Part shown: positions 21,241 to 32,103 of the stretch, piece after piece
How the letters are laid out: every line of letters begins with the position of its first letter
Numbering within the stretch: the stretch's first letter is position 1
From: Rattus norvegicus
Lineage: Eukaryota; Chordata; Mammalia; Rodentia; Muridae
Assembly: GCF_036323735.1 (NCBI RefSeq)
Contig: NC_086025.1
Coordinates: forward strand, 111,674,688-111,738,687
DNA length: 64,000 bases
Reading direction: 5' to 3'
The notes under the pieces: model-generated
Told to the model about the DNA's origin: nothing
What the model saw: only the letters and a program-made list of their open reading frames with translations
The model's database searches: none
Program-made: the position numbers and the translations under genes

Positions 21241-23180
21241 ATGCTGTAGATGAGTTCTGTACGGCTCATGTAACTACAACAATGTAGATAAACTTGACCT
21301 GCTTCGAGCATTTGCCAACACTAGAGCTGAGGCCAGGGTCTGTAGACACCCGCCCCTCCCCGCCCCTCCCCTCCTCGTCCCGCCCTGCTACCTGATGTCC
21401 TGACCTCTGTGTTTTACAAGCATATTGATTCATGCCTTTCTTTCCTGTGTCAATCAAGGTCCTTGTGACCTTTTCCACTCAGGACATGTCATTCGGGGTC
21501 ACTCAGAGCCATGTTCCCCTGCCACAGCCATTCAGCTTCTGCTCAGAATACATTATTGCCTCATTTCCTTAGGGCAGAGTTGGTGTTTTTCCATGGGCAG
21601 CAGGGGGTACTCTGGGGATTGCCCTGGGAGAAGGGAAAGTGCTGGCTCAGGAGAACAGTTGACTCTTCCCACCCACAGAGAGGCTGGAGCAATAGGCACA
21701 TAAGGGGAGGGGTTGGGGGCCATATGGATGGAAGGCCTGGGACAGGAATACCTTGAGGGACAGCCCTTGACATAATCCACGAATGGAGGGCAGCGTGATC
21801 TGGGGCAGGGCTGCAGGGCCCTAAAGGAGGCCAGGTGCAACCTGACAGACTGTGTAGGAAGGAGAGGGAGGAGCCCAGGCGATGCCTGTCGAGCAGGAAT
21901 TTGTGAGGAGGAGATTCTATTTAGTCAGGGAATGCTGGACAACTAGGACAAGAGAGGGACCAGGGACAGTGGCACATGGATCTGGCTCAGGGAGGGACTG
22001 CAGACCCATGGGAGATGAAACACACATTCACCCAGGGAGAGCAAGTGGCAAGAAGGCAGCCAAGGAAGGGTCGTGGAGGACTCTGGGAAAGAGCTCCACA
22101 CACAGGGCAGAGAGCCGGCCCAGGCAGGACTGAAGCTGTGGTCCCGCCGGAGAGCTGGGGTCAGACAGGTGGTCTAGGTGAAAATAGCTTACTACAGGGC
22201 AGGGGGCTGGGGGCCAAAGACAAGTCTGGTCCTAATGATGAGAGGAGCCACTGTAGGCTGGGAACACAGCTTCAGAAGGCTGGGGGCAGAGGGAGGCCAT
22301 CAGGGAGAGAGGAGGTGGTCTAACAGTCACAGCCAAGGTGTGGGCTTGACAAGGGACAGTTTTTCCCAGAAGACCCAGGGTAGCAACCTAGAAGATGTGG
22401 AAATGGCCCCAGTCCCCCAGGAGGCGCTGTTGGAGCTGGGATCTCAGCCCCCTGTTCCTCTGACCATTTGCTTGCCTCCCCCCACCACCCCCTTCTCTCT
22501 CCTACACACTTGTGGACCCTATCTGGACACTAACGATTTCTATATCAGCGTGACTCCGTGACTTGCTCTGAACGTGCCGACCTGCATCCCAGTCAGTAGC
22601 AGGAAGGGCGGCTCTAGAAGACCAGCAATGGTGGCGGGAAACTGCCTTGCTCTCACAGCCAGGCAAGAGGTGTCCCCACTGAGCACAAACTCACCCAGAA
22701 GCCATGGCTCCTCCCTCTTGATTCTGGAGTGAGTTCAGAAAACACAGAGCAAAGGCTGCAACTGGGAAGCTGGAGGACTGTCAGGGATTTACTGTTTACG
22801 GCTGTTTTCCTGCCATGACAACAGAATTCAGCAAACGTGACAGAACAGCAGACCGCAAGGCCCGAAGTGTTTACTATGTAGCCTTTTCTGAAAATGGCTG
22901 CCAGCCCTATGTTGTCACTGAGTAGAGCACTGTGGCACTTCTCTCTTCCTCACAGACAGTCCGAATGGAGCAGGGTGACAGCTGGAGTTCAGAGTCACCA
23001 GGCCATTTTCCAGTAGATGGGAGGAGAAAAGAAAGATGGAGGGTGTCCTATGTTTCCTTAGCAAATGCAAACATAACCTTTCTTTCCTTCCCAGGACACT
23101 GGCCAGCATGTGGTACTCTGTTCCCATGCAGTTTTGAGGCAGGTTGGTGACATCACCCAAGTTTGTCACCCAAGGACTCC
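21241..23180. other. No gene recognised; GC-box cluster and CTCF-like site inside
   Basis: At 21346-21385 several CGCCCCTCCCC/CCCGCCC boxes occur, which could bind KLF/Sp factors. At 22414-22427 CCCCCAGGAGGCGC matches 12 of 14 positions of the CTCF core. Frames of 80-127 codons at 21.9-22.6 kb overlap each other and have no homology I recognise. Confidence 0.45.
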
Positions 23181-23898
23181 TGTGTTGGAACATAAGAGGT
23201 GGTGGCTGAACATTTTTGAGGTGATCCAGTGTGGAGCCTCTGAAATCACCACTAGCAGCCTCTTACACATAACAGGTTTATATAGGACCTGGGTATATAG
23301 ATGCATAAGCAGGTACACAAATCAAATACTTACTGACAATAAATTTTTATTTGAAAACAAATCTTCAATATATATAATTTTAAATTTATTAAAGACTAAA
23401 CCATTATTAAATATCAAATTAGTGTATCAGTGAGAAGGACATCCTTGCTATTTTTAATAAGTAATTTAATCTTGGGTAAATATATGATCCTGCAGGACAT
23501 CGAATGCCTTCAATGTCTTTCCAGAATTTATAATCATCAACCATGGGGCCACCATAGACAGCACCAAGGGACAGTGTGCTCAGAAGCACTTCAAACGCTG
23601 TTGGAGACTCTGTGCTAACTCCTGGCTAAAATTCATCAAACGATACTTCAGAACAATGAAACTCGAGCCATCAAACTCAAACAGCAACTTTTAACAATCA
23701 AACATTCTAACACAACCCAGTCCAGAGACACCCCAATCTGATGCTTATGAACTGAGAAATGATGGGAAGAAATGTTAGTTCTTCCGGTTGTGCTTCTACG
23801 AGAGAAGGAAACGGCTTATGCATTTCATGACATGCGCATGTCTAATCACTTGGAGTCGGAGCCCACAGGCAACGCTCACTCGCCAGCGTGGTGAGATG

Positions 23899-23959
23899 TG
23901 ACGTCACACCCTGGGCAAAGTGCACATACACGTTCAGAACTGCCGCTGCAGTGACGTCA
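23899..23959. promoter_or_regulatory. Twin full CRE palindromes
   Basis: TGACGTCA occurs exactly at 23899-23906 and 23952-23959, 53 bp apart start to start. The eight-base CREB/ATF palindrome is rare in CpG-depleted mammalian DNA. ATGCGCATG, an NRF1-like half, lies at about 23834. I do not know what it would regulate. Confidence 0.5.
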
Positions 23960-24009
23960 CATGATGAAATTGCCCAAAACACCAGGATCACTATGCTTTT
24001 GATTTCGAG

Positions 24010-24490
24010 TTAATTTTTGGTTGAGTGTGGGTCAGAAACTTTTTAATGTGGATATTTTGTGTGTGTGATTTCCACAGTTAGTTATGTGAGCCCATGCAGT
24101 GGGTGGGGGATTCACATATGGTTGCGACTCACAATTTACGAAGTTGGGCTCAAGTGGTTGAGCCCACTTATTTTTCTGAGGGCATCACCCTTGGAAGGAA
24201 TTAAAGTGGTTCTAATGGGACCCCAAGATGGCTTTCAGGTGTTCTTAACTGGACCCTGACTCCTGAGTGCAGCTCTTGCTTCCTGTCTCTCCACGTGAGC
24301 ATCTTGTCACATGACCCTGTGACATCATCCATTGGTGTGATGCAGCCAGGGAGGGCCTCAATAAAGCCAACATTATGCTATTTGGACTTTTGACTTCCCA
24401 AACCAAAAGCAAAATGGCTTCTTTTCTTTATCGACTCACCAGTCTCTGGTATTTCATTACAGTAGGGGGGACAACAGACTAACTCGACTG
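24010..24490 (+). mobile_element. Ancient MaLR-like LTR (MLT/MST style), tentative
   Basis: The right end, TTTTCTTTATCGACTCACCA, GTCTCTGGTATTTCATTACA and ACAACAGACTAA, matches the pattern of MLT/MST/THE1 LTR ends ('cagtctcaggtattctgttatag'). CTTCCCAAACCAAAAG precedes it. An AATAAA lies at 24360. The left boundary is uncertain and could extend to the CRE pair. Confidence 0.45.
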
Positions 24491-24572
24491 GGACATAGTA
24501 CTGTTGCAGAACCCAAATAAACTACTCAAATCATTTCTCTCTACCCTCCCCAGTGTTCCGGGTTCTTGAATG

Positions 24573-24601
24573 AAGAAGACAGACAGACAGACAGACAGAC
24601 A

Positions 24602-24637
<36 letters not shown>
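24573..24637. repeat. (GACA)n-(CA)n compound microsatellite
   Basis: About seven GACA units followed by a CA run. Confidence 0.97.
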
Positions 24638-24639
24638 AG

Positions 24640-25050
24640 TGTGCAGCCTTATATTTTAATATGCCTTAAACAGCTCAATGGCTGGGCCACTTCCTAACCT
24701 CCATGTGGCTGATTACTTTCCAATAATCCTAACGCATCACTTAACTAAAACCTATAATTTCAGTTTGGCTATCCTGGACCCAGACCTGCAGCCCTCCTGG
24801 GCCTCATCCCCGACTCTATGCTCTCCCTCTGCACCTCTCAGGTCTGGTGTCTCCTTCCTCTCCAACATAGGGGCCATCCTTTCCTTCTCCCTCAGTCCCT
24901 TGTCTGGGAATCCTAAAACCCCCACCCCTGTCGCCCTCCCCAGCCACTGGCCACAGGCAACTTTATTTACCAGTCAAAACCAACTTGGGGTAGGGACCCT
25001 CGGCATCTCACGTGGGGACAGTGGATCCTCGTACAATTTTGGACCCAATT
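24640..25050. mobile_element. Dispersed rodent repeat, family unknown
   Basis: CTCAATGGCTGGGCCACTTC and CCAGCCACTGGCCACAGGCA followed by ACTTTATTTACCAGTCAAAA recall a middle-repetitive rodent element. A related segment (CCCAGCTACTGGCTGTCAGC, ATCTTTATTTCACCATTCAG) lies at about 63820. An LTR origin is possible. Confidence 0.38.
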
Positions 25051-26003
25051 AACATAATGCAGTTATTAGACCAAACCACAGCACATTACTTTTAGCTGAG
25101 TGGCCATGAGTCGACTTGCTACCCTCAGGCTTTTTGAGTAAAGGGGACAGAGAGAGTGGAGTGTACCGGGGCAGCAGTCTCTGTCACATTAGTCAAGAAC
25201 TATGGCAAAGTGTGCAACATGCTCGAATTGTGCCGATGTCAGCAACAGATAAAAGACCTCTCCTTCCTCCACTTCTCTCCTCAAATATTTATGAAGCCCT
25301 CAGTTAGCCAACTGCCCTTTATAGACAAGAAAATCAGAGAATCAGAGCCAGGTTTTGAGCTGAGAGGAAATAGTTTTACCACCAACTGGGCCTCTGACCC
25401 TTGAGACAATTGTTCCGGGACTTTGCAGAGCAGGGGCCCAGTCTCGGAGCCAGTGAGACGTGGTGCCCAGGAGCAGCCATTTCTTGTCCATTTGAGGTCA
25501 ACCTGGAGTCCTGCCCAAATAGGGTATCGGTGGACTCCTGGAAGGTCAGGTGAGTGCCAGAAGGTGACAGCATCAAGAGCCAGATCCTAGCCTAGGCTAT
25601 TGGGGGTTTTGTTTTGTTTTGTTTTTTTGACTCCTTTTCTTTCCCTGACTCCCTCTGGAATATCGAGGCTGCCTGCTATGCCCCTGGGCATGGCATTGCA
25701 CTGAAAATGAGGTCAGAGAAATTAAACGCTAAACATGGGGTTCCCGGTCTCTCCCTCATTGTGCATGCATCAAAGACTATGTGTGACACGCATGTGTAAG
25801 CCGAGAGCTCCAGCGCATGGTTATGTATGGCTGTGTATGAGGGCATGTTTGTATGCATAACTAATCATAGGTAAATGTGCACACATCTATCTGTGTGTGT
25901 TGCACACCGGTTTCACTAGTGTACCTTGACAGCATTCAGAGAGGCTTGGGAGCAATGCACTGGATTTGTCTACTTACTGTCATCTGCTTCATTTGCTAGG
26001 GTA
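25051..26003. other. No gene recognised
   Basis: Unassigned, with a T-rich (GTTTT)n run near 25605-25627. Confidence 0.5.
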
Positions 26004-26004
26004 G

Positions 26005-26039
26005 CAAATGAATGAATGAATGAATGAATGAATGAATGG
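26005..26039. repeat. (AATG)n microsatellite
   Basis: About eight AATG units. Confidence 0.95.
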
Positions 26040-26054
26040 CATATGGCACAGTTA

Positions 26055-26230
26055 ACAACGGCATGAGTTTTAGAGTCAGCCACAGTGGAGCGCCACACCT
26101 CACTCTGCCACTCACTGAGTTACTTTAGCTTCCTAATCTCACAGCGCCTCAGTTTTCTCATCTCCAGAACAAGCATGGGACCATTATCCATTCTAGGCAG
26201 TGTGAGAGTGAAGAAAGAGAAATCAAAGTC
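26055..26230 (+). mobile_element. MIR SINE
   Basis: GTTTTAGAGTCAGCCACAG, ACTCTGCCACTCACTGAGTT and GCCTCAGTTTTCTCATCTCC follow the MIR order (GAGTCAGAC, CTCTGCCACTTACTAG, CCTCAGTTTCCTCATCTG). Confidence 0.78.
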
Positions 26231-26420
26231 ACCCCATTCCAAGCTGCCCCACATCTCTGTCCTAAGGGCTGCTGCACAGCTCCTCCCCATCGTTCACGGA
26301 CCGTGTGGTGGCACAAATTCTTCTCAGTGCACACCATGCAATTTCATACTTATGGTCAGTGGACATCCAAGAAGAGCTCAGACCTTAACTTACAATCCAC
26401 TGAGCTGACGCTTAAGTTTT

Positions 26421-26479
26421 CCTCTAGGTGGCACTGCAGAAAGGAAGCCTGACTGCTGAGTTATAGCGCCCCCTGGTGT
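26421..26479. promoter_or_regulatory. Pair of convergent CTCF-like motifs
   Basis: Plus-strand CCTCTAGGTGGCAC at 26421-26434 and minus-strand ACACCAGGGGGCGC at 26466-26479 each match 13 of 14 positions of the CTCF core CCASYAGRKGGCRS. They face each other across 31 bp. They lie about 5.6 kb upstream of the Ncf4 start codon, outside any SINE I recognise. Occupancy is inferred, not shown. Confidence 0.5.
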
Positions 26480-26794
26480 TCGTTGACATAAAAATGTAAT
26501 AAATGGGGAAGCTGTTCTAGGTGAGACTAAATATGGAGGGGAGGGGATTTCAATTTGATAAACTGTATCACAGTCAGGAGGAAGGCAAGTGGGAGACAGA
26601 TGTGCTGGGGAGAGATGGAAAGGAGGAGTCAAGTCATACTAAGGAAAATATCATGGATAATGTTAACATCTATAATTCCCTCCCCACTTGATGTTGGACT
26701 AAACTTTCATTCCCTTGGTCAACAACATGGTCACAAAGTATGTTTGCTCCCATGCATGCAGAAGGTGCTCAGTACCTTGTTGACAAGATGACAG

Positions 26795-26819
26795 CTTTTT
26801 ACATTTTTTTATTGTATTT

Positions 26820-26865
<46 letters not shown>

Positions 26866-27017
26866 TTGCACGTGCCAACAGAATGTGGGTGGAGTTCAGA
26901 GGATAACATTTAGGAATCAGTTCTCTCCTTCCACCATGTGGATCCCAGGGGTCAAACTCATGTGCGCAGGCTTGACCACAAACCCCTTTACCTATCGAGC
27001 CATCTCCTGGACCCAAG
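26795..27017 (-). mobile_element. B3 SINE with (TG)n
   Basis: TG tract (26822-26862), then TTTGCACGTGCCAACAGAAT, GTGGAGTTCAGAGGATAACA and CTTCCACCATGTGGATCCCA, ending TATCGAGCCATCTCCTGGAC. Confidence 0.78.
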
Positions 27018-28555
27018 ATGGCTAACACACTTCTGTGAGACAAAAAATATCTCAGTTTGGGAAGCTAATGCACAAACTCATGGCCAAGAAGGTGGCAGAG
27101 CTGGGGCACATGGCACTTATGAGCTCACACCAGCTGTGCTTCCAGGAGGGTGGGACCTTACCTTCAGGGGATTTGCCTTTTCGGTCTCCCCACAGCCTCT
27201 GAGCACACAGCTCTGCCTGGGATCGTCCAGTGACGGCTATTTATGGCTCAGGGAGGCGTCCAGTGAAACTCCCCTCATAAATTATGAAGGGAGACACATG
27301 TGGGTCAGGACAGGGGAACTCAGTGCATGAGGGAACCCCAGGACTCTCGCTCTCTCTAATCAGGGATTTTCCTTCTGTTCCCAAGAGAGCAGCTGATGCA
27401 GACGGCAGAACTGCCAGGCTCACAAGGGGTCCCAGGGTCCCCTCAGGTCCTGCTGTTTGGCCTCCCAGCCTTGACTGCTGGTGGCTTTACTGCCTCATCC
27501 CCTAAATGGGGCTGTCTGCTGCTTCCTGTGTCCTGTGCCCACACAAGGAGGGCTTGAACAGTGCTGGGCATTGTGTGGCCTGCTGCACATTCTCTCTCCC
27601 CGCCCCGCCCCGCCCCCTCTCCATACTCTGGGGACCTCAGGTATTTTTTGATCATGCTCAGTCTTGCTCTGTGGATCACGTGGAGACATTCCTTTCCACA
27701 CAGCCCTTGACACCTGCGTTTGAGTTTGTGGTACTTTATTTTTTTTAACGCTTCAGTTTCTCGTTATTGTTAGTCTTTCATTTAAATCCTGTCTACCTTT
27801 AACTTCCTCTTGTAATTCATTCCTCCTTCTGACTTGCTAATCTCAGATCTCCAATCCAGTTGCTAAATTGTTGGTTTTGGGGAGTTGTGGAAGAAACCAG
27901 ACAGAGGGAAGGGATTGCGAACTTCTGTGAATGAAACATGCCAGTCTCCACGTGGCCTTTGAGCTTAGATGGAGATCTGTTTGTTTGAGACAAGAGCTGG
28001 CCAACTGACCGACCAACCGTGGAGGCCATTGGGAGTCAGGCTGGAGTCTGAAAGATTGCACCAGGGGCCTCTTGGTATGTGTGCAGAGCAATGGAGGCTT
28101 TCTTACTTAAGGGACAGAGGAGGAGCCTGGGTGATTCCTCTCTCCCTGGGACAGGTGGTGTGAAACGAAGTGCCAGGGACAGGGAGGAGAGCAGGAAGCA
28201 TGGCAACTCAGGACTAGAGCCCACTGCTGACATGGTGTCTGGCTTCCAATTACACTGCCTCAGAGCTCTGCATAAAATTAGCAGCAGCCTTCTCTGTAAA
28301 AGGAGCCAGAGAAATAGCCACATTCAGCAGAACCCTAAGCAGGGGTAGAAGACAGAGGGAGAAAGGGCAGGGCTGGCCCAGTATGGACTCCAGGCCCCTC
28401 CTAGGACAGCCTTGGCTCCTGCTGCCCAGGTGGCTCCCAGGCTGAGTCAGGAACACAGGATAATCCTTCAGGGGAGGGAGGGAGGCGGGGAGGGAGGGCT
28501 GAGTGGGAAGGTGAGAACTGAGGGAATCTGGTCAGGTTGCCTAGAGAACTCAATG
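27018..28555. other. No gene recognised; candidate cis motifs
   Basis: CTATTTATGG (CArG/MEF2-like) lies at 27237, an E-box-like CACATGTG at about 27296, three fused GC boxes (CGCCCCGCCCCGCCCC) at about 27600 and an AP-1 TGAGTCA at 28443. None is proof of function. ORFs are short. Confidence 0.4.
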
Positions 28556-28645
28556 TGCAAACACACACACACACACACACACACAAAAGAAAGTAAATGA
28601 AAAATGGTTTAGAGTATGTTCGTCTATGTGAGGACATACTGCCAT

Positions 28646-28679
<34 letters not shown>

Positions 28680-29294
28680 TGATAGGTTTGTGTATATGTG
28701 CATGTTTGCATGTGTGTGTGAATGTGTATCTGTGTGCATTATGTGTGTGGGTGTGCATGGGTATATATGTCTCTCTGTGTGTATCTGTATGTGCCTGTGT
28801 GTATCTGTGTGTCTGTGTGTATGTGTATATATTTTTGTGTGTCTGTGTCTCTGTGTGCATGTGTGTATGTGTGCGTGAGTGTGTGTCTGTGCATGTGTGT
28901 GTTTGTGTCTGTGTCTGTGTGTCTCTCTGTGGGTATATGTGTCTGTGTGTGCATGTGTGTACCTGTGTGTGTTTGTGTGTATGTGTCTGTGAATATATGT
29001 GTGTATCTCTCTGTGAGTATATGTGTCTGTGTGTGCATGTGTCTGCCTGTGTGTGTTTGTGTGTATGTGTCTGTGAGTATATGTGTGTGTCTGTGTGTGT
29101 TTATGTGTATGTGTCTGTGAGTGTCTGTGTGTGTCTGTGAGTGTCTGTATGTGTGTCTGTGTGTGTCTCTGTGTCTATATGTGTGCATATGTGTGTCTAT
29201 GTCTGCTTGTGCATGCATGTGTATGTGTGCATTTTTGTGCCTGTGTGTCTATATGTATGTGTCGGTGTGTGTCCCTGTGTCTCTGTGTGTGTGC

Positions 29295-29343
<49 letters not shown>
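28556..29343. repeat. (CA)n, long TG-rich tract and (GA)n
   Basis: CA run at 28560-28584, then about 640 bp of degenerate TG (TGTGTCTGTGTG modules) from 28647, then a pure GA run at 29297-29342. Cys/Val and His/Thr frames here are artefacts. Confidence 0.97.
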
Positions 29344-29345
<2 letters not shown>

Positions 29346-29469
29346 TGTGTATATGGGCCACCACAAGACTCCGTCAGAGCAAAGCATTCCCTCTGCTTGT
29401 GATGTCACCAGTCAGAGGCTCTTTAGAGACCCTGCAGAAATGGGCATATCTCCCTACACACAGTTGTCG

Positions 29470-29665
29470 TCTCTCTACAAACTGGCCTTGAACTTGATAT
29501 GTAGCTAAGGAGGCCATGAACTTCTGGCCCTCCTGCTTCCACCTCCTGAGTGCTGGGGTTACAGGTGTATTCATGCTTGTTTTATTTGGTGCTGGAACTG
29601 AGCCCAGGGCTTCACTCACACTGCACACGTGCTCTGCACCGCAGCCCCAAACAAGCACACTTTAA
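29470..29665 (-). mobile_element. B4/RSINE1 SINE
   Basis: A B1-like part (ACTGGCCTTGAACTTGATAT, TGAGTGCTGGGGTTACAGGT) is followed by an ID-like part (GGAACTGAGCCCAGGGCTTC, CACCGCAGCCCC) in antisense, which is the B4 structure. Confidence 0.72.
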
Positions 29666-31760
29666 AGCCAGGACAGGGCATGCTGTGACACAGTCTTTCA
29701 CTAGAGCTATGTAACATTCTCTTGTGGAAGCGATGTCATCATTTCCTGTTTCCTGACCGACTGTTGGCCAACATTCTCCTCTCTGGGCTAAGCTTGTACC
29801 TCTGCGTTCACAGACACCCTCTTTCACCGCACCTCTCCCTGCTCCCTGATTGTTTCCTCCAAGAGCTGGGACGCCTTAGCCCCGAGGCCCAGCCAGAGCC
29901 TCTGCATCATGTCTAGCTCCTCAGGTGTGAATTCTTCTGAAGCCCAAGGCGCCTGGCTTGCAGTTTTTCGTAGTGCTGACTCCAAACTGCTTCCGCAGCA
30001 CAATTCAGAGCCAGCTTTTCTCTGGGTTTCACAGTAGTGGGGGCTTTGGGCTTGAGGCTCTGACCCTGGTGTTAACTTGCTCTGTCTACCCGTGGCTGGA
30101 AGGCTTCCTCCACTCCTCAGGCACCCAGGTCGATGGCTGAGAAACCCGGTCGACGATTGCTATGATGTCCAGCTTCGCATGAGAACTCAGGGCGGACTTC
30201 CTGCCAGCAGTGGTCCATGTGACCTGCACCGGGTCTCTAGCCAGTCACTGGAACCTCATCTTTAATAACACATGTGTTTGCTGTTCCCTAGGCCTGGTTA
30301 CCAGTCTCCAGCCTCCGTCATGGGTACAATTCTTGCCCATCTCAGGCCCTGCAGATCACCTTTCCCTGTCTTGAACAGGGATCTGTGTGCTCAAAAGACC
30401 TAACTCCATGAGCTGTGGCAATTTTACCCTCTGGGAGTAGGACTGACCTTCTATCTTACCTTCCTCTGCCACCCTGATCTGTCTGTGGGGCGCAAATACC
30501 TTGATGAACGTACAGTCACTGGTGGAGTGTCCCTCTCCCACTTTCCTGTCCCCTCCTGTGACTTTCTTCAACCTCGTTTCTGTCTCCTCAGGAGCCCATG
30601 CCCTGTCTGGTCATAGGGAGGGCAATTCTCACTGGGTCTCTGGATCCAGTTCTATCCTGGGACTCTGGATCCAGTTCTATCCTGGGACTCTGGATCTGTC
30701 CACTCTGGCTTGAGTCAGGGCCAGAAGATCCCTTGGGGTGGCAGGATGGAGGTAGGGTATTTTAAAGTAAGGGTCTTGAGGTAAAATTCTATATTCTTGA
30801 AGCCAGATCCTGGGGACAATGAGACTGGTTCCAACCCAGTCCTATTTAAGGTGAGAAACGTTGGTGGCTCTGGTTCCTCAGGGAAGGTCCTGTCCTCACA
30901 GTCACATTCCCAAGTTGGGGAGATAGGACCCTGATTCGGGCAGGATGGGCAGGCTGCCATCTCTCCTTCTACCTCAGCACACCATCCAGTGAGGCCGGAG
31001 GTGGGGGCAGCAAGTAAGGAGGCATGGGGACATCCTGTGGGCTGCTGGGTCCATTCTCCTGGTAGGCTTTGGAGAGCTCCCTGCAAAATCAAGCATTAGA
31101 AGGAACTGACAAAGAACTTCCTTTTTCTGCTCACATACTCTGGGTGTCTGCAGGGTGGTGCTGGTCTGGAAGAAGCCTAACACGAAAGCACACAGAACAC
31201 ACAGAGATAGGGAACCCCGACTGGTGGGAGCTTGCTGCAGGAAAAACCCAGAGAGTGGCAGGGAGGTCTGGTTAGAACAGGTCTCTTTCTCAAAGGGCAG
31301 CTTCCCAGCTGAGGCCTACAGGAGATAGGAAAGCAGTGTTGGAAGTGAGGAGGCAGTGAGGGAAGACAGAGCTAGGAGAGCAGGCAGCCTACAGGACCTT
31401 GAGGATTAGAATAAGGCCAGCCGCAGGTGCATGGAGCTCTTCTGAGAGCCGAGTAGGGAGGAGGAGGAGGCAGATTTTAAGGAGAGCCCCTGTGTGGCTG
31501 GAAGCTCTGGGGGGGCTGAACATGGAATCTCAGAGCCCAGAGCACCAGGGTGAGGACAAGATAGGGCACAAGCCAATGACATCCTAGCATAATAGAGGGA
31601 GGGAAACCAGGACAGTTTCCTGCAAGAAACAATATCCCCACCAGTCCTTAAGGATGCAGGTTTTGGAAGCATGGGGAAGGGGTTCAGGAAGAAGCATGGA
31701 TGGACTATCCAGGGCTACAACTGCTCAGTGATGGGTGGAGCTTAGCACTAGAGACAGGCA
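29666..31760. other. No gene recognised; upstream flank of Ncf4
   Basis: Mixed unique-looking sequence. A 25-bp unit (TCTGGATCCAGTTCTATCCT + GGGAC) is tandemly duplicated at about 30639-30700. Noncoding first exons of Ncf4 or a lncRNA could hide here unseen. Confidence 0.45.
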
Positions 31761-31762
31761 CT

Positions 31763-32001
31763 GAGGAAGTCCCCAAAGCCAGTGGCCTCACGTAAGCCCA
31801 GCACCCAAGCGTGACACTTCCTCAACTGCTGTGCAGCTGGGAAGTGGGTGAGAAGAAGTGTGGAGCCAGGCAGCTCAGAGTCTCAAGGAGGTACTTCAAG
31901 GAGGGTCCAGAGAAGCTGGGGAGGGAGGGACCTCCTCAAAGGGTGCTCCCGAGGACACCCCGAGCTTTCAGGAAGCTCCCAGATGCACATAGGAGGAAGT
32001 G
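31763..32001 (+). promoter_or_regulatory. Ncf4: Ncf4 proximal promoter with PU.1/ETS-like motifs
   Basis: Three GAGGAAGT cores lie just upstream of the ATG: plus strand at 31763 and 31993 (as GAGGAAGTG), and minus strand at 31815-31823. PU.1 (Spi1) is known to drive p40phox transcription in myeloid cells. No TATA box is seen, as is common for myeloid genes. The transcription start cannot be fixed from sequence. It is probably between about 31900 and 32071. Confidence 0.6.
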
Positions 32002-32071
32002 AGAGGTGAACTCAGCCTCAGCCTGGCTGGGCAAGGCCTTCATCTATCTGCTTTCCTGACTACTGACAGCC

Positions 32072-32103
32072 ATGGCCCTGGCCCAGCAGCTGCGATCAGA
32101 GAG
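32072..32103 (+). CDS. Ncf4: Ncf4 coding exon 1
   Basis: ATG GCC CTG GCC starts residues 1-10 plus two bases of Ser11. Donor AG|GTGAGA. Phase 2 leaves into a 5.1-kb intron 1. Confidence 0.95.

Noticed and set aside
21882..22561. Cluster of 83-127-codon overlapping frames resembling a small gene
   Set aside because: They overlap in all three plus frames in GC-rich, stop-poor sequence with no domain, no consistent codon bias and no clear promoter.
28597..29508. Cys/Val-rich and His/Thr-rich frames up to 174 codons
   Set aside because: TG/CA repeat translations. The same applies to frames at 39.6-40.2, 47.9-48.3 and 58.7-59.3 kb.
1..31760. Possible exons of Pvalb, the expected left neighbour
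   Set aside because: I looked for the EF-hand coding exons on the minus strand and saw no match. The gene is presumably outside the window.
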